NCBI GenBank assembly: GCA_019359495.1
Contig: JAHHHF010000090.1
Span: 46,120 to 110,119, forward strand
Source: Goleter apudmare HA4340-LM2
GTDB taxonomy: Bacteria; Cyanobacteriota; Cyanobacteriia; Cyanobacteriales; Nostocaceae
Length of the DNA stretch: 64,000 nucleotides
Direction: 5' to 3'
Shown: positions 1 to 8,930 of the stretch, piece after piece
Layout of the letters: each line of letters opens with the position of its first letter
How positions within the stretch are numbered: position 1 is the stretch's first letter
The notes under the pieces: model-generated
Database searches by the model: none
What the model saw: the letters and a program-made list of their open reading frames with translations, nothing else
Told to the model about the DNA's origin: nothing
Program-made: the position numbers and the translations under genes

Positions 1-904
1 AAACCAATGTGGCACCAATTGCGGTCACTGTACCCATAATTACCAAAGCATTCAACGCCACTGGTGATAGCACCAATATTGGCTGTAATTTATACAGCAC
101 ATAAGCACCACCCGCTACCACTAGGGAGTTCCGCATGATTGATGCGGGGTTCGGCCCTTCCATCGCCTCATCTAACCATAGATGTAAAGGGAATTGAGCA
201 CATTTACCCGCAGGCCCAGCAATCAATGCCAAACCTAGTAGAGTTGATGTCACCGGATCGAGGTTTGCTGTTTGTGCCCACTCGGCTAAATCAGAAAAAT
301 CTAAACTGCCTGCCAGGGTGGAAAGTGTCACCACACCCATCAGCAGTAATAAATCTCCCACCCGTTTAGTCCAAAAGGCATCCCGCGCTGCCGTTACTAC
401 TAGGGGTTGGGCGTACCAAAATCCTACCAACAAGTATGTAGAAAGCGTCAGGATTTCCAACAGGGCATAACTGAGAAATAAGGAATCGCTGATCGCTAAA
501 CCACTCAAAGCCGCTTCAAAAAATCCAATCAGTGCAAAAAAACGTGCCAACGCCCAGTCTTTTTCCATGTAGCCCAGGGCATAAATTTGGGCCAGCACAC
601 TTAATCCTGTAATTAAAACTATTGCCCCAACACTGACTGGCGAAATTTCCAAAGAAAAGGATAAATCTAAATCTGCAACTTTGAACCAAGTAATCAGTAA
701 ACTTTCTGGTTCATTGTCCCAGATATCTTTAAACACCCACAAGCTATGAGCAAAAGCTAAAAGGGTTGTCAACAAGTTGAAGTAGGCCGCAGGTCTAGGC
801 CCTGTCTGCCGAATGATTCCCATTGCCCACGGCAAAGTAAAAATAGCACCTAATAAACCATAAAAAGGCACTAACCAACTTGTAATGTAAAGAAAATGAT
901 CCAT
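1..904 (-). CDS. ndhF: NdhF-type NDH-1 subunit (CO2-uptake form), 3' part cut by window edge
   Basis: Translating the minus strand from the ATG at 904 gives about 301 open codons beginning MDHFLYITSWLVPFYGLLG and running off the left edge. The product is hydrophobic with many membrane helices and carries antiporter-like motifs of complex I NdhF/NuoL (LLEILTLSTYLLVGFW, GPAGKCAQFPLHLWL, AMEGPNPASIMRNS). Cyanobacterial NdhF3 and NdhF4 belong to NDH-1 complexes in the thylakoid that drive CO2 hydration with CupA or CupB. Divergence from the ccm operon resembles the ndhF4 neighbourhood I know from Nostoc and Synechocystis, so NdhF4 is my preferred call, but F3 versus F4 cannot be settled here. A matching ndhD would be expected just beyond the left edge. 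Confidence 0.85.
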   Translation of the reverse strand, partial: MDHFLYITSWLVPFYGLLGAIFTLPWAMGIIRQTGPRPAAYFNLLTTLLAFAHSLWVFKDIWDNEPESLLITWFKVADLDLSFSLEISPVSVGAIVLITGLSVLAQIYALGYMEKDWALARFFALIGFFEAALSGLAISDSLFLSYALLEILTLSTYLLVGFWYAQPLVVTAARDAFWTKRVGDLLLLMGVVTLSTLAGSLDFSDLAEWAQTANLDPVTSTLLGLALIAGPAGKCAQFPLHLWLDEAMEGPNPASIMRNSLVVAGGAYVLYKLQPILVLSPVALNALVIMGTVTAIGATLV

Positions 905-1497
905 CTAATTTTCCTTTGACGACTGAGTATGTTATGCCTTGTTTTAAAATCAGCTTATTCAAAATATAATCTCTATATTTAGCTTGACATTATACGGTTC
1001 AAAGAACTGCATATCACAAAATAAAAAATTTAATTCTCTATCTACATTTTACTTATAACATTGGAATTCCTACTTCTACATTGTCAGTTTATGTCGTTTA
1101 TTATAAAAACTTATATAACTTTTAGCCTGTGCTTGTATAGATAGGGTCAATCGAAGAAAAACGTTTGCAGTCAAACATTCTGACTCTCGTAGTTCCTCCA
1201 AATCCAGATTTGCAAAGTTTATTAACCAGGTTTTAACAAATGTAATTAAAAAATTATAAAGCCGAATTGGCTACTCTAGCAATCCGTGAAATTTCATTAA
1301 CTAGATGGGAACATTAAATTTCGTTAAGTTTTCTTAAACAGTTTTATTATAAACTATTATGGTAAGTTATATTGCCAGGGACGCCAAGCTTTCCTATGCT
1401 TAATTTGGAAGTGTTTTCTTAGCTCTAAGATCAAGCTCTCCCCGTCAAAATTTTCAAACAACAGTACTAATCGGATTAATTTTTTAGGAGTTCTGCG
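905..1497. promoter_or_regulatory. Divergent ndhF/ccmK control region
   Basis: This 593-bp AT-rich spacer separates the divergent ndhF and ccmK starts and must hold both promoters. No ORF is convincing here. An AT-rich block around 1310-1370 (ttaagttttcttaaac, attataaactattatgg) lies 130-190 bp before ccmK and could hold a promoter or a LysR-type site of the TTA-Nx-TAA kind, but I could not define a site with confidence. A ribosome binding sequence (taggag) precedes the ccmK ATG at 1498. Confidence 0.5.
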
Positions 1498-1806
1498 ATG
1501 CCAATTGCAGTTGGAATGATTGAAACAAAAGGCTTTCCGGCAGTAGTAGAAGCTGCCGACGCGATGGTGAAAGCCGCTCGTGTCACATTAGTAGGCTATG
1601 AAAAAATCGGTAGCGCACGCGTTACCGTAATTGTGCGTGGAGATGTTTCGGAGGTACAGGCCTCAGTAGCAGCCGGAGTAGAAGCAGCTAGAAGAGTGAA
1701 CGGTGGCGAGGTAGTATCTACTCATATTATTGCCCGTCCCCATGAAAACCTGGAATACGTCTTACCGATTCGGTATACGGAAGCTGTAGAACAGTTCCGC
1801 ACCTAA
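1498..1806 (+). CDS. ccmK: Carboxysome shell protein CcmK, first copy
   Basis: This is a 102-residue single-domain BMC (Pfam PF00936) protein, the usual size for CcmK1/CcmK2. Such proteins form hexamers that tile the facets of the beta-carboxysome shell. The sequence runs through the typical BMC core ([50 protein letters not shown]). The pore loop reads K36-IGSAR, whereas the second copy and most CcmK1/K2 proteins I know have KIGSGR, so this copy has Ala in place of Gly at residue 40. It is the first gene of the ccm operon and is followed 90 bp later by its paralogue. Confidence 0.97.
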   Translation: MPIAVGMIETKGFPAVVEAADAMVKAARVTLVGYEKIGSARVTVIVRGDVSEVQASVAAGVEAARRVNGGEVVSTHIIARPHENLEYVLPIRYTEAVEQFRT

Positions 1807-1896
1807 AAACTGGTTGAATAAAGGAATTTGCTTTCTTTGCCTTCTTGAGTGCTTCTGTTATCCAAGTCTAGAAACTCGATTTAAGGATTAAAACTA

Positions 1897-2241
1897 ATGT
1901 CAATTGCAGTAGGAATGGTAGAAACGCTAGGCTTTCCAGCAGTGGTAGAAGCAGCGGATGCAATGGTAAAAGCAGCTCGCGTCACCTTGGTAGGCTATGA
2001 AAAAATCGGGAGTGGTCGGGTTACAGTAATTGTCAGGGGAGATGTTTCGGAAGTACAAGCTTCTGTAGCAGCCGGTGTGGAATCAGTGAAGCGAGTCAAT
2101 GGCGGACAAGTCTTATCTACGCATATCATTGCGCGTCCTCACGAAAACTTAGAATACGTCCTGCCAATTCGTTATACAGAAGACGTAGAACAGTTCCGGG
2201 AAAATGTCAACGCAATTCGTCCCTTCGGCAGAAGACCATAA
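1897..2241 (+). CDS. ccmK: Carboxysome shell protein CcmK, second copy
   Basis: This 114-residue BMC protein is nearly identical to the upstream copy through the core and carries the standard pore loop KIGSGR. Its C-terminus is about 12 residues longer and basic ([12 protein letters not shown]). The pair probably arose by tandem duplication, and paired ccmK genes at the head of the ccm operon are normal in beta-cyanobacteria; the two may form mixed or separate hexamers. The stop is only six bases before ccmL, so the two are surely cotranscribed. Confidence 0.97.
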   Translation: MSIAVGMVETLGFPAVVEAADAMVKAARVTLVGYEKIGSGRVTVIVRGDVSEVQASVAAGVESVKRVNGGQVLSTHIIARPHENLEYVLPIRYTEDVEQFRENVNAIRPFGRRP

Positions 2242-2247
2242 CGTGTA

Positions 2248-2547
2248 ATGCAAGTGGCTAAAGTTCGTGGCACAGTAGTGAGCACCCAAAAAGATCCAAG
2301 TCTTCGTGGTGTCAAACTACTGTTGTTGCAGTTAGTAGATGAAGATGGGAACGTCCTGCAAAAATACGAAGTTGCAGCAGATACTGTGGGTGCTGGAGTA
2401 GATGAGTGGGTACTTGTCAGTCGAGGCAGTGCCGCTCGTCAAATTCAGGGTAACGAACAGCGTCCCTTGGATGCAGCAGTGGTGGCGATCATTGATACTA
2501 TTCACGTTGAAGATCGTCTCATTTACAGCAAAAAAGACCAATATTAG
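2248..2547 (+). CDS. ccmL: Carboxysome vertex protein CcmL
   Basis: This 99-residue protein belongs to the CcmL/EutN (BMC-P, PF03319) family, whose pentamers cap the vertices of the carboxysome. Family features seen are the N-terminal MQVAKVRGTVVST strand, the GVKLLLLQLVDEDG segment, the glycine-rich VGAGVDEWVLVSRGSAAR region and the PLDAAVVAIIDTI motif near the end. Length and position (third in the ccm operon) match the family. It starts six bases after ccmK2, suggesting translational coupling. Confidence 0.97.
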   Translation: MQVAKVRGTVVSTQKDPSLRGVKLLLLQLVDEDGNVLQKYEVAADTVGAGVDEWVLVSRGSAARQIQGNEQRPLDAAVVAIIDTIHVEDRLIYSKKDQY

Positions 2548-2549
2548 GT

Positions 2550-2577
2550 AGTCATTAGTCATTAGTCATTAGTCATT
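2550..2577. repeat. Heptamer tandem repeat (agtcatt x4)
   Basis: Four copies of the 7-mer agtcatt follow directly after the ccmL stop. Heptameric short tandem repeats of this type are typical of Nostoc-group genomes. The rest of the spacer up to ccmM holds an inverted GC-rich segment (cttctgcggcttcccgcag). Confidence 0.85.
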
Positions 2578-2716
2578 GGTATGAGCTAAAGACAAATGGC
2601 AGAGCGCAAAGTTTGTAGACGCTTCTGCGGCTTCCCGCAGGGTGCGCTGGCTTCCGGCGATTAGAACTTTGTAAGAATGGCGACTGACAAATGACAATAC
2701 TAGGAGGAATCTCGAA

Positions 2717-4375
2717 ATGGCAGTCCGCAGCACGGCGGCACCCCCAACCCCGTGGTCAAGGAGTTTAGCAGAGCCACAAATCCATGAAAGCTCATTCGTA
2801 CATTCCTTTTCCAACATTATTGGAGATGTGCGGATAGGTGCAAATGTCATCGTTGCTCCTGGAACTTCGATTAGAGCTGATGAAGGCACACCTTTTTATA
2901 TTGGTGAGAACACCAATATTCAAGATGGTGTCGTGATTCATGGGTTGGAGCAAGGGCGAGTAGTTGGCGATGACCAAAATAAATACTCAGTATGGGTTGG
3001 TAAAAATGCTTCTCTGACCCATATGGCATTGATTCATGGCCCCGCCTATGTTGGAGATGATTCATTCATTGGCTTTCGCTCCACAGTATTTAATGCCAGG
3101 GTAGGTGCTGGGTGCATCGTGATGATGCACGCGTTAATTCAAGACGTAGAAATTCCCCCAGGTAAGTATGTACCTTCGGGAGCGATTATTACTACCCAAC
3201 AGCAAGCCGATCGCTTACCAGATGTACAAGACCAGGATGAGGAATTTGCTCATCATGTGGTAGGGATTAATCAGGCTTTACGGGCTGGTTATCGCTGTGC
3301 TGCGGATAGCAAGTGTATTGCACCCATTCGGGATGAGAATGCTAAATCTTATACAAGTAGTAACGGTATTACAGTTTTAGAGCTAGAAAGGAGTAGTGAA
3401 GTGGCGAGCAATAGCTTGGGTGCCCAAACAATAGAACAGGTGCGTTATCTGTTGGAGCAAGGTTATAAAATTGGCACGGAACACGTAGACCAAAGAAGGT
3501 TCCGCACTGGTTGTTGGACTAGTTGTCAGCCCATTGAACCCAGAAGCATAGGCGAAGCGATCGCTGCCTTGGAAACTTGTCTGAGAGACCACAGTGGCGA
3601 GTATGTCCGCCTATTTGGTATTGACAAAGGTAGACGGCGTGTGCTAGAAACCATAATTCAACGTCCCGATGGCGCAGTTGGCGCACCTGCAACCTTTAGA
3701 GCGCCTGCGACTCAATCTCATAGCAGTTACAACGGCAACGGCAATGGTAACAGTAACGGTCATAGCAGTGGCCGCATCAGTGGCGAAACCGTAGAACAAG
3801 TTCGCCAGCTGTTAGCAGGTGGTTATAAGATCGGTACGGAGCATGTGGATGAGCGGCGATTCCGCACAGGATCTTGGCAAAGTTGCGAACCAATTAACTC
3901 TAGCTCCGCCAATGACGTGATTGCAGCCTTAGAAGACTGCATCAACAACCATCAAGGTGAGTATGTACGCTTGATTGGCATTGACTCCAAAGCCAAACGG
4001 CGAGTATTAGAGAGCATTATCCAACGACCCAACGGCCAACCTAGCCCATCTGGTAGTCAGAAATCATTTACAGCTAGTACATCGGCGACAGCAACAGCGA
4101 CAGCAACTAGTAATCGCTTAAGTACAGAGGTAGTTGATCAGCTCAGGCAACTATTAGCCGGTGGGTACAAAATTAGCGTCGAACATGTAGACCAACGACG
4201 TTTCCGCACAGGTTCTTGGACTAGTGCTGGGCCAATCCAGGCGACTTCCGACAGAGAAGCGATCGCGGCATTAGAAGCCAACCTCGCCGAATTCCCAGGA
4301 GAATATGTGCGCTTAATTGGTATTGACCCGAAAGCCAAGCGCCGAGTACTGGAAGCGATTATCCAACGTCCATAG
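2717..4375 (+). CDS. ccmM: CcmM, gamma-carbonic anhydrase / Rubisco small-subunit-like carboxysome scaffold
   Basis: The 552-residue product has an N-terminal left-handed beta-helix gamma-carbonic anhydrase domain (about 20-200) and three Rubisco small-subunit-like (SSUL) repeats at about 234-319, 351-436 and 467-552, joined by Ser/Gly/Asn- and Thr/Ala-rich linkers. Zinc ligands H75, H102 and H107 are present, as are C194 and C200, which in studied CcmM proteins form the disulfide needed for enzyme activity. It is therefore likely an active carbonic anhydrase. The SSUL modules bind and condense Rubisco, and the N-terminal domain recruits CcmN and CcaA. SSUL1 has a close Cys pair (C266, C270) that may be redox sensitive. 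A taggagg sequence precedes the ATG. An internal start is described separately. Confidence 0.97.
   Translation: MAVRSTAAPPTPWSRSLAEPQIHESSFVHSFSNIIGDVRIGANVIVAPGTSIRADEGTPFYIGENTNIQDGVVIHGLEQGRVVGDDQNKYSVWVGKNASLTHMALIHGPAYVGDDSFIGFRSTVFNARVGAGCIVMMHALIQDVEIPPGKYVPSGAIITTQQQADRLPDVQDQDEEFAHHVVGINQALRAGYRCAADSKCIAPIRDENAKSYTSSNGITVLELERSSEVASNSLGAQTIEQVRYLLEQGYKIGTEHVDQRRFRTGCWTSCQPIEPRSIGEAIAALETCLRDHSGEYVRLFGIDKGRRRVLETIIQRPDGAVGAPATFRAPATQSHSSYNGNGNGNSNGHSSGRISGETVEQVRQLLAGGYKIGTEHVDERRFRTGSWQSCEPINSSSANDVIAALEDCINNHQGEYVRLIGIDSKAKRRVLESIIQRPNGQPSPSGSQKSFTASTSATATATATSNRLSTEVVDQLRQLLAGGYKISVEHVDQRRFRTGSWTSAGPIQATSDREAIAALEANLAEFPGEYVRLIGIDPKAKRRVLEAIIQRP
3387..3403 (+). promoter_or_regulatory. 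Internal ribosome binding site and GTG start inside ccmM (short CcmM form)
   Basis: AAAGGAG at 3387-3393 lies seven bases before an in-frame GTG at 3401, which is codon 229 of ccmM. Starting there would give a 324-residue protein (about 35 kDa) with only the three SSUL repeats. In Synechococcus elongatus the short CcmM35 form is made by just such internal initiation, so this is the likely equivalent. Confidence 0.85.
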
Positions 4376-4835
4376 TCATAGGGCATAGGGCATAGGAAAT
4401 AAACGACAAACTGATAATTGACCATTGACCTTGTACGCGATTAATCGCGTCTCCTGACAGTAGATGCTCGTAGAGCGGTGAGCCAGTCCGGTGGACGGGT
4501 TTCCGAGCCACTACGTTGCGGAGAGAAGTTGCCGGGGAGATGTTCTTTCCAGCAAACTTCGGGGGGAACCCCCCGTTGTAGCAAGTGGCGTTAGCCTCTC
4601 ACGCCAAGGCTCGTAGCCATTCCGGAGCAAGTGGCGTCGGCATAAAGGAGCCAGCGCTGTGGGCGGGCAACGCCCGACTTGAAGCGACTGGCGTGAACTG
4701 GCGTTAGCGTAGCGGTAGCGAGTCATCGAGCGTCGGTACGAGCGCCACCCGTAGGGCTTCTCGTAAGAGTATAATTGCGTCTTTCCTGATCCTTGACTAA
4801 CAAAACTTTTTCCGGCTTCCGAGGTGACAATTTCC
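4376..4835. repeat. Repeat-filled spacer between ccmM and ccmN
   Basis: No credible gene lies in these 460 bp. The stretch begins with gggcata heptamer repeats, then holds GC-rich dispersed sequences (gacgggtttccgagcc, agcaagtggcgt, ggggggaaccccccg) of the family found at many places in this window. The open frames here are a by-product of repeat composition. A GAGG sequence at the end serves ccmN. Confidence 0.75.
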
Positions 4836-5606
4836 ATGTCTGTGCCGCCACTGCGCCTCAGCAATAACTTTGATCCTTACATTAGTGGCGAGGTGATTAT
4901 TCATCCTAGTGCAGTAATTGCACCAGGTGTGATACTCCAAGCGGCTACAAACAGTAAGATAATTATCGGTTCAGGGGTCTGTGTGGGCATGGGGTCAATT
5001 CTCCAAGTCTATGAAGGTACTCTAGAAGTGGAAGCAGGAGCTAACCTGGGAGCCGGTTTCTTGATGATTGGCCAAGGTAAAATTGGTACAAACGCTTGTA
5101 TTGGTTCAGCTACAACCGTGTTTAACTGTTCGGTTGCACCGGCACAAGTAGTGCCACCAGGTTCAATTCTGGGAGACACCAGTCGCAGTATTGCGGAAGC
5201 AAAGCAACCAGAAACACCCATAACTCACCCCATAAGTACACCTGAACATGAGGAAGACGACTATTGGGCAGCAGGAAGTAGTAAAACAGAAAATCAAGAG
5301 GACAAAATAATTTCCTCAACTAAATTCTCTGCTACAGCATTCCTGGAGTTACAACACCATGCTGTTTCTCCTTCTCCGTCGCCTGCTACTCCAGAAAGCG
5401 AGTCTCCGGCGATTAAAGAAGACCCCAAACTTACTAGTCCGACAGAACTTAATCAGGACTCACAAAAGAACCAAATTAACACCGAATCTGCTAACGGTAT
5501 CGGTACTCAAATTTATGGTCAAGGGAGTATACAAAGGCTGTTAATCACATTATTTCCCCATCGGCAATCTTTGAGTGAGCCAACTTCTGACAATCAGTCT
5601 GAGTAA
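4836..5606 (+). CDS. ccmN: Carboxysome assembly protein CcmN
   Basis: The 256-residue protein has an N-terminal hexapeptide-repeat (left-handed beta-helix) domain up to about residue 125, a long Ser/Pro/Glu-rich linker, and a conserved C-terminal amphipathic segment (IYGQGSIQRLLITLFPHR) matching the CcmN encapsulation peptide that binds CcmK shell proteins. CcmN bridges CcmM and the shell during assembly. I chose the ATG at 4836 (MSVPPLRLSNN), 11 bases after a GAGG; a GTG four codons upstream at 4824 overlaps that ribosome binding site and is less likely. A 460-bp repeat spacer separates it from ccmM. Confidence 0.93.
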   Translation: MSVPPLRLSNNFDPYISGEVIIHPSAVIAPGVILQAATNSKIIIGSGVCVGMGSILQVYEGTLEVEAGANLGAGFLMIGQGKIGTNACIGSATTVFNCSVAPAQVVPPGSILGDTSRSIAEAKQPETPITHPISTPEHEEDDYWAAGSSKTENQEDKIISSTKFSATAFLELQHHAVSPSPSPATPESESPAIKEDPKLTSPTELNQDSQKNQINTESANGIGTQIYGQGSIQRLLITLFPHRQSLSEPTSDNQSE

Positions 5607-5653
5607 GTGTTAAGAGTAAGTTGTTAGTTTCGTGAGTATCCTGGAGACTTCAC

Positions 5654-6439
5654 ATGGAAACATATAATCAACGGTCTGTTAACACATTCCAGGCTTCCCA
5701 GCGTCGAGACAGCTTCAAAGACACTGCTTTGGGGTTAGTCTCTACCCTCAGCTTTCCGGCGATCGTCGGTACGGCAGATATGATGCTGAAATCGGCAGGG
5801 GTTCACCTTGTTGGCTATGAAAAAATTGGTAGCGGTCACTGTACTGCCATTGTTAGAGGTGGTATCGCTGATGTGCGTCTGGCTGTAGAAGCTGGTGTGC
5901 AAACTGCGGAACAGTTTGGTCAGTTAGTTTCTAGCTTGGTGATTCCCCGACCTTATCCTAATCTGGATGTGGTACTCCCAATTACCAACCGTCTCAGTCA
6001 AATTATGGACGAAGGTAGTTATAGCCGTTTGAGTAACCAAGCAGTTGGTTTGGTAGAGACGCGAGGATTTCCGGCCATGGTGGGAGCCTGTGATGCCATG
6101 CTTAAAGCTGCTGATGTCCATTTGGCATCCTATGAAAAAATTGGCGCGGGTTTGTGTACAGCCATTATTCGTGGCACTGTAGCTAATGTTGCCGTAGCAG
6201 TAGAAGCTGGGATGTACGAGGCGGAACGTATTGGGGAGTTAAATGCAGTCATGGTAATTCCTCGACCACTGGATGAATTAGAGCAAACCTTACCATTAGC
6301 AAGTTGTTGGATAGAAGAACGCCAAGCATTAAAGTTACCCATTAGTATCAAAGAGCAAGTTGCCGAAATAGAAGTGCTTCAGTTACCAGATTTAGGCAAG
6401 TTACCGATCAAGATTATCGAAGAAATTACAGAAGAATAA
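5654..6439 (+). CDS. ccmO: Tandem-BMC carboxysome shell protein CcmO
   Basis: The 261-residue product contains two BMC domains: about 25-110 (ALGLVSTLSFPAIVGTADMM, EKIGSGHCTAIVRGG) and about 128-215 (AVGLVETRGFPAMVGACDAM, EKIGAGLCTAIIRGT). This fused arrangement marks CcmO, a trimeric pseudo-hexameric shell component essential for carboxysome formation in Synechococcus. A 45-residue C-terminal tail follows the second domain. It ends the ccm operon; ccmO lies in the operon in some cyanobacteria and elsewhere in others. Confidence 0.93.
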   Translation: METYNQRSVNTFQASQRRDSFKDTALGLVSTLSFPAIVGTADMMLKSAGVHLVGYEKIGSGHCTAIVRGGIADVRLAVEAGVQTAEQFGQLVSSLVIPRPYPNLDVVLPITNRLSQIMDEGSYSRLSNQAVGLVETRGFPAMVGACDAMLKAADVHLASYEKIGAGLCTAIIRGTVANVAVAVEAGMYEAERIGELNAVMVIPRPLDELEQTLPLASCWIEERQALKLPISIKEQVAEIEVLQLPDLGKLPIKIIEEITEE

Positions 6440-6724
6440 TGGAATGATGAATGATGAATTATGAATTTAGAATGTTGAATTGTCGGTAATCCGTACTCGG
6501 CATTCAATATTCAGCATTCATCAGATGAAAGGCATCTTACGCTTCGTTGTTGATGATCATAACTGGTTAACTCTATAAATAAAATACCTTTATCGTAATA
6601 GCGAGAATAGAGTTTTATCTATACTAATAACTCATAACTTTTGTAGAAGTATAGTTCCATCATGGGGTAGTGTTCAGTGATACTAGATTTATATCTATGA
6701 ATTGCTCTTAGAGGAGAATCACCC
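6440..6724. other. Spacer between ccmO and the LysR gene
   Basis: This 285-bp AT-rich spacer starts with imperfect aatgatga tandem units whose inverse complement returns near 6500-6525 (cattcaatattcagcattcat), so the RNA could fold into a long hairpin. This may end the ccm transcript, though no T-run follows. A good ribosome binding site (gaggag) at 6711-6716 serves the LysR gene. Confidence 0.45.
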
Positions 6725-7666
6725 TTGAACCAAGCGACGTTACACCAGTTGAAGGTGTTCGAGGCAGCAGCCCGGCACGGCAGCTTTACTCGCGCTGCGG
6801 AGGAATTGTTTCTCACCCAACCAACCGTTTCTATGCAAATTAAGCAGCTCACAAAATCAGTGGGTTTGCCACTATTTGAGCAGGTGGGTAAGCGCCTATA
6901 TTTGACAGAGGCGGGACGAGAATTATTTGCTACTTGTAGACAAATTTTTGAGGCTATAGCCCAGTTTGAAATGAAGGTAGCAGATTTAAAAGGGCTAAAA
7001 CAAGGAAAATTACGCCTAGCAGTAATTACAACAGCTAAATATTTTATACCACGTTTGTTAGGGCCATTTTGCCAACTTTATCCAGGCATTGAGATATCAC
7101 TACAAGTAACTAACCATGAACGCATTTTAGAGAGGATGGTAAGTAATCTGGACGACTTGTATATTATGAGTCAAGTGCCAGAAAATATAGATGTAACTTG
7201 CCTACCATTTTTAGATAATCCTTTAGTAGTTTTTGCACCTGTTAATCATCCATTGGCAAAGGAAAAAAATATTCCCATAGAACGCTTGGCTAGTGAACCG
7301 TTTATTATGCGGGAACCAGGTTCAGGAACGCGCCGCGCTGTCCAAAGTCTGTTCGATGCAAAAGGGGTAACAGTGAAAGTTAAGCTGGAGTTGGGGAGTA
7401 ACGAGGCAATTAAACAGGCGATCGCTGGTGGTTTGGGAATTTCCATTTTATCTTTGCATACTTTGATACCAGAGTCAGCAGAGTTTTGCATTCTTGATGT
7501 GCAAAACTTTCCCATTCCACGGACTTGGTACATGGTTTACCCATCTGGTAAACAGTTATCCATTGTTGCTAGGACATACTCCGAATATTTACTAAATGCA
7601 GCCAAGAAGTTTATCGACGAAAACACTCCTCAGGCTTGGGGAAAATTTCAGCAACATCATGAATAG
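6725..7666 (+). CDS. LysR-type regulator of the CmpR/RbcR/NdhR group
   Basis: The 313-residue protein has an N-terminal winged helix-turn-helix (about 3-62: LKVFEAAARHGSFTRAAEEL, PTVSMQIKQL) and a LysR co-inducer domain from about 90 to 295. It starts at TTG 6725, nine bases after a gaggag sequence, with no ATG nearby. Cyanobacterial proteins of this type (CmpR, CcmR/NdhR, RbcR) sense 2-phosphoglycolate, RuBP or 2-oxoglutarate and control bicarbonate and CO2 uptake genes. Its place beside the ccm operon and ndhF fits that role. From memory the regulator at this position in Anabaena PCC 7120 is called CmpR, but the paralogues cannot be told apart here. Confidence 0.9.
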   Translation: MNQATLHQLKVFEAAARHGSFTRAAEELFLTQPTVSMQIKQLTKSVGLPLFEQVGKRLYLTEAGRELFATCRQIFEAIAQFEMKVADLKGLKQGKLRLAVITTAKYFIPRLLGPFCQLYPGIEISLQVTNHERILERMVSNLDDLYIMSQVPENIDVTCLPFLDNPLVVFAPVNHPLAKEKNIPIERLASEPFIMREPGSGTRRAVQSLFDAKGVTVKVKLELGSNEAIKQAIAGGLGISILSLHTLIPESAEFCILDVQNFPIPRTWYMVYPSGKQLSIVARTYSEYLLNAAKKFIDENTPQAWGKFQQHHE

Positions 7667-7673
7667 GGCATTA

Positions 7674-7724
7674 GGGAGCCCGTTGCGTGGGCGGGTTTCC
7701 CGACTTAAGCAAACTGGTGTCATT
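7674..7724. repeat. Dispersed repeat (gtgggcgggtttcccgactt type)
   Basis: This copy is nearly identical to 30915-30964: both share gagcc, gttgcgtgggcggg, tttcccgacttaagc and aaactggygtcat. Related pieces occur near 4480, 23970-24065, 32220-32275 and, reversed, 33070-33160. It lies directly downstream of the LysR gene. The rest of the spacer to 7946 shows no gene. Confidence 0.85.
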
Positions 7725-7946
7725 AAGATGCTGTAAAGCTGATGCAGCTTAATTTAGAGACGGTTCTTGTCAGGACTTATCCAGGTACGAGGTGAGGATA
7801 AGTGTAAAGGGACTGCGGGATTCCCATCGCTTAAATAAATTAATGTCGGCTATGTCAAAATGAAGATGATAAAACCATAAGGTGAGCGATACCTACGGCA
7901 CACTTCGTGAACGCTCCAAAAGCTAGATAAAGGATTGACCTGAGCA

Positions 7947-8579
7947 ATGGCAGACCCAACCAATCATAATCAAGCAGCTCCCAGCACTGTTGACCAACAG
8001 GCTCCCAGTGTCGCCCAAGAACACGCTCCTAGCACTAACGCACCAGTAGCCACAGACCTCCCTACTGCCAATACACCAGACCCCAAAACAGCGAACCCAG
8101 AAGATAACCCCAACGCCGCCACACCCCCCAAGCGCGAGAAACCCCCAGCCGCAGCCAAAGCCGCCCCAGGGGAAAAACCCGCCGCCGCCAAAAAGGAAAA
8201 AGCCCCGGCTGTTGAAGATAAGCCGTTTGTGGAGTTCATAGAGCAAAACTACCTACCAGCAGTACAAAAGGCTATATCCGAGCAAGGTGTGCCAGACTTA
8301 CAACTGTCTTTTGCTAAACAGAAAGTTCCCTTAACTGGCTTTGACTCAGCCGAAGAATACTGGCAAATTATTGGTAGCTGGCAGAACGGGCGGCGTCAAT
8401 TTAACCTATACTTCCCTGATGAAGATATTCAAGGGAAAAAAGGATTTTCCTGTAATGAAGGTAAAAAACCTAGTACTCTTGAGTCATTTTTAATTGATGA
8501 ACGCAAAATCACCCTTGATTTGCTGGTGTTTGGTTTAGTCCAGCGCTTGAATGGTCAAAAGTGGCTAGGTAGAAATTAG
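7947..8579 (+). CDS. DUF2996-like cyanobacterial protein with Ala/Pro/Lys-rich N-terminus
   Basis: The 210-residue product has a low-complexity first half (residues 1-90, rich in Ala, Pro, Lys, probably disordered) and a compact C-terminal domain (about 91-210) starting PFVEFIEQNYLPAVQKAI and ending QRLNGQKWLGRN. From memory the C-terminal part matches DUF2996, a family of small cyanobacterial proteins of unknown function; I could not check this. No signal peptide or membrane segment is visible. It stands alone between the ccm region and the TM2 gene. Confidence 0.8.
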   Translation: MADPTNHNQAAPSTVDQQAPSVAQEHAPSTNAPVATDLPTANTPDPKTANPEDNPNAATPPKREKPPAAAKAAPGEKPAAAKKEKAPAVEDKPFVEFIEQNYLPAVQKAISEQGVPDLQLSFAKQKVPLTGFDSAEEYWQIIGSWQNGRRQFNLYFPDEDIQGKKGFSCNEGKKPSTLESFLIDERKITLDLLVFGLVQRLNGQKWLGRN

Positions 8580-8675
8580 TTATTGGTCATGAGAATAACT
8601 ACTCGGTGTGTTTCTATCTTTGTATTTGGGGAGTTATTCATATAAAAAGCGATCGCATCGCCCCTTTCATACAAG

Positions 8676-8915
8676 TTGCGATGCGATCGCTTCCTATTCA
8701 AAATCGCTTTAGGCGGTAGGCGGTTGATCGGCAACCCCAAACAACTAATCATCTCGATTTACTTGTTAGTTGACGGAGAATATCAAGTCCGGCAGTTCCG
8801 AAATGACGATGCCTGCGGGGAACGCATCGAATCACCAACATTTCCAGACTTGAATTTAACCGCCGAACAAATTTTTGCAGTTGGAGGCGTGCAAGTGTCA
8901 AAACCACGCAGTTAG
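8676..8915 (+). pseudogene. Remnant of a Uma2-family (DUF820) gene, C-terminal part only
   Basis: Residues 25-75 of this 79-codon frame (ISIYLLVDGEYQVRQFRND, SPTFPDLNLTAEQIFAVGG) match the usual C-terminus of Uma2-family putative endonucleases (PF05685), normally about 190 residues. The first 20 codons (RCDRFLFKIALGGRRLIG) do not look like the family and overlap a palindromic HIP1-rich repeat at 8648-8690. The front of the gene, with the PD-(D/E)XK catalytic residues, is missing. This is a fossil rather than a working gene. Confidence 0.65.
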
Positions 8916-8930
8916 AAGCTTTGCATGTGG

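Noticed and set aside
4511..4864. 117-codon minus-strand frame between ccmM and ccmN
   Set aside because: It lies in dispersed repeats and overlaps the ccmN start; composition is Arg/Ser-rich with no family features.
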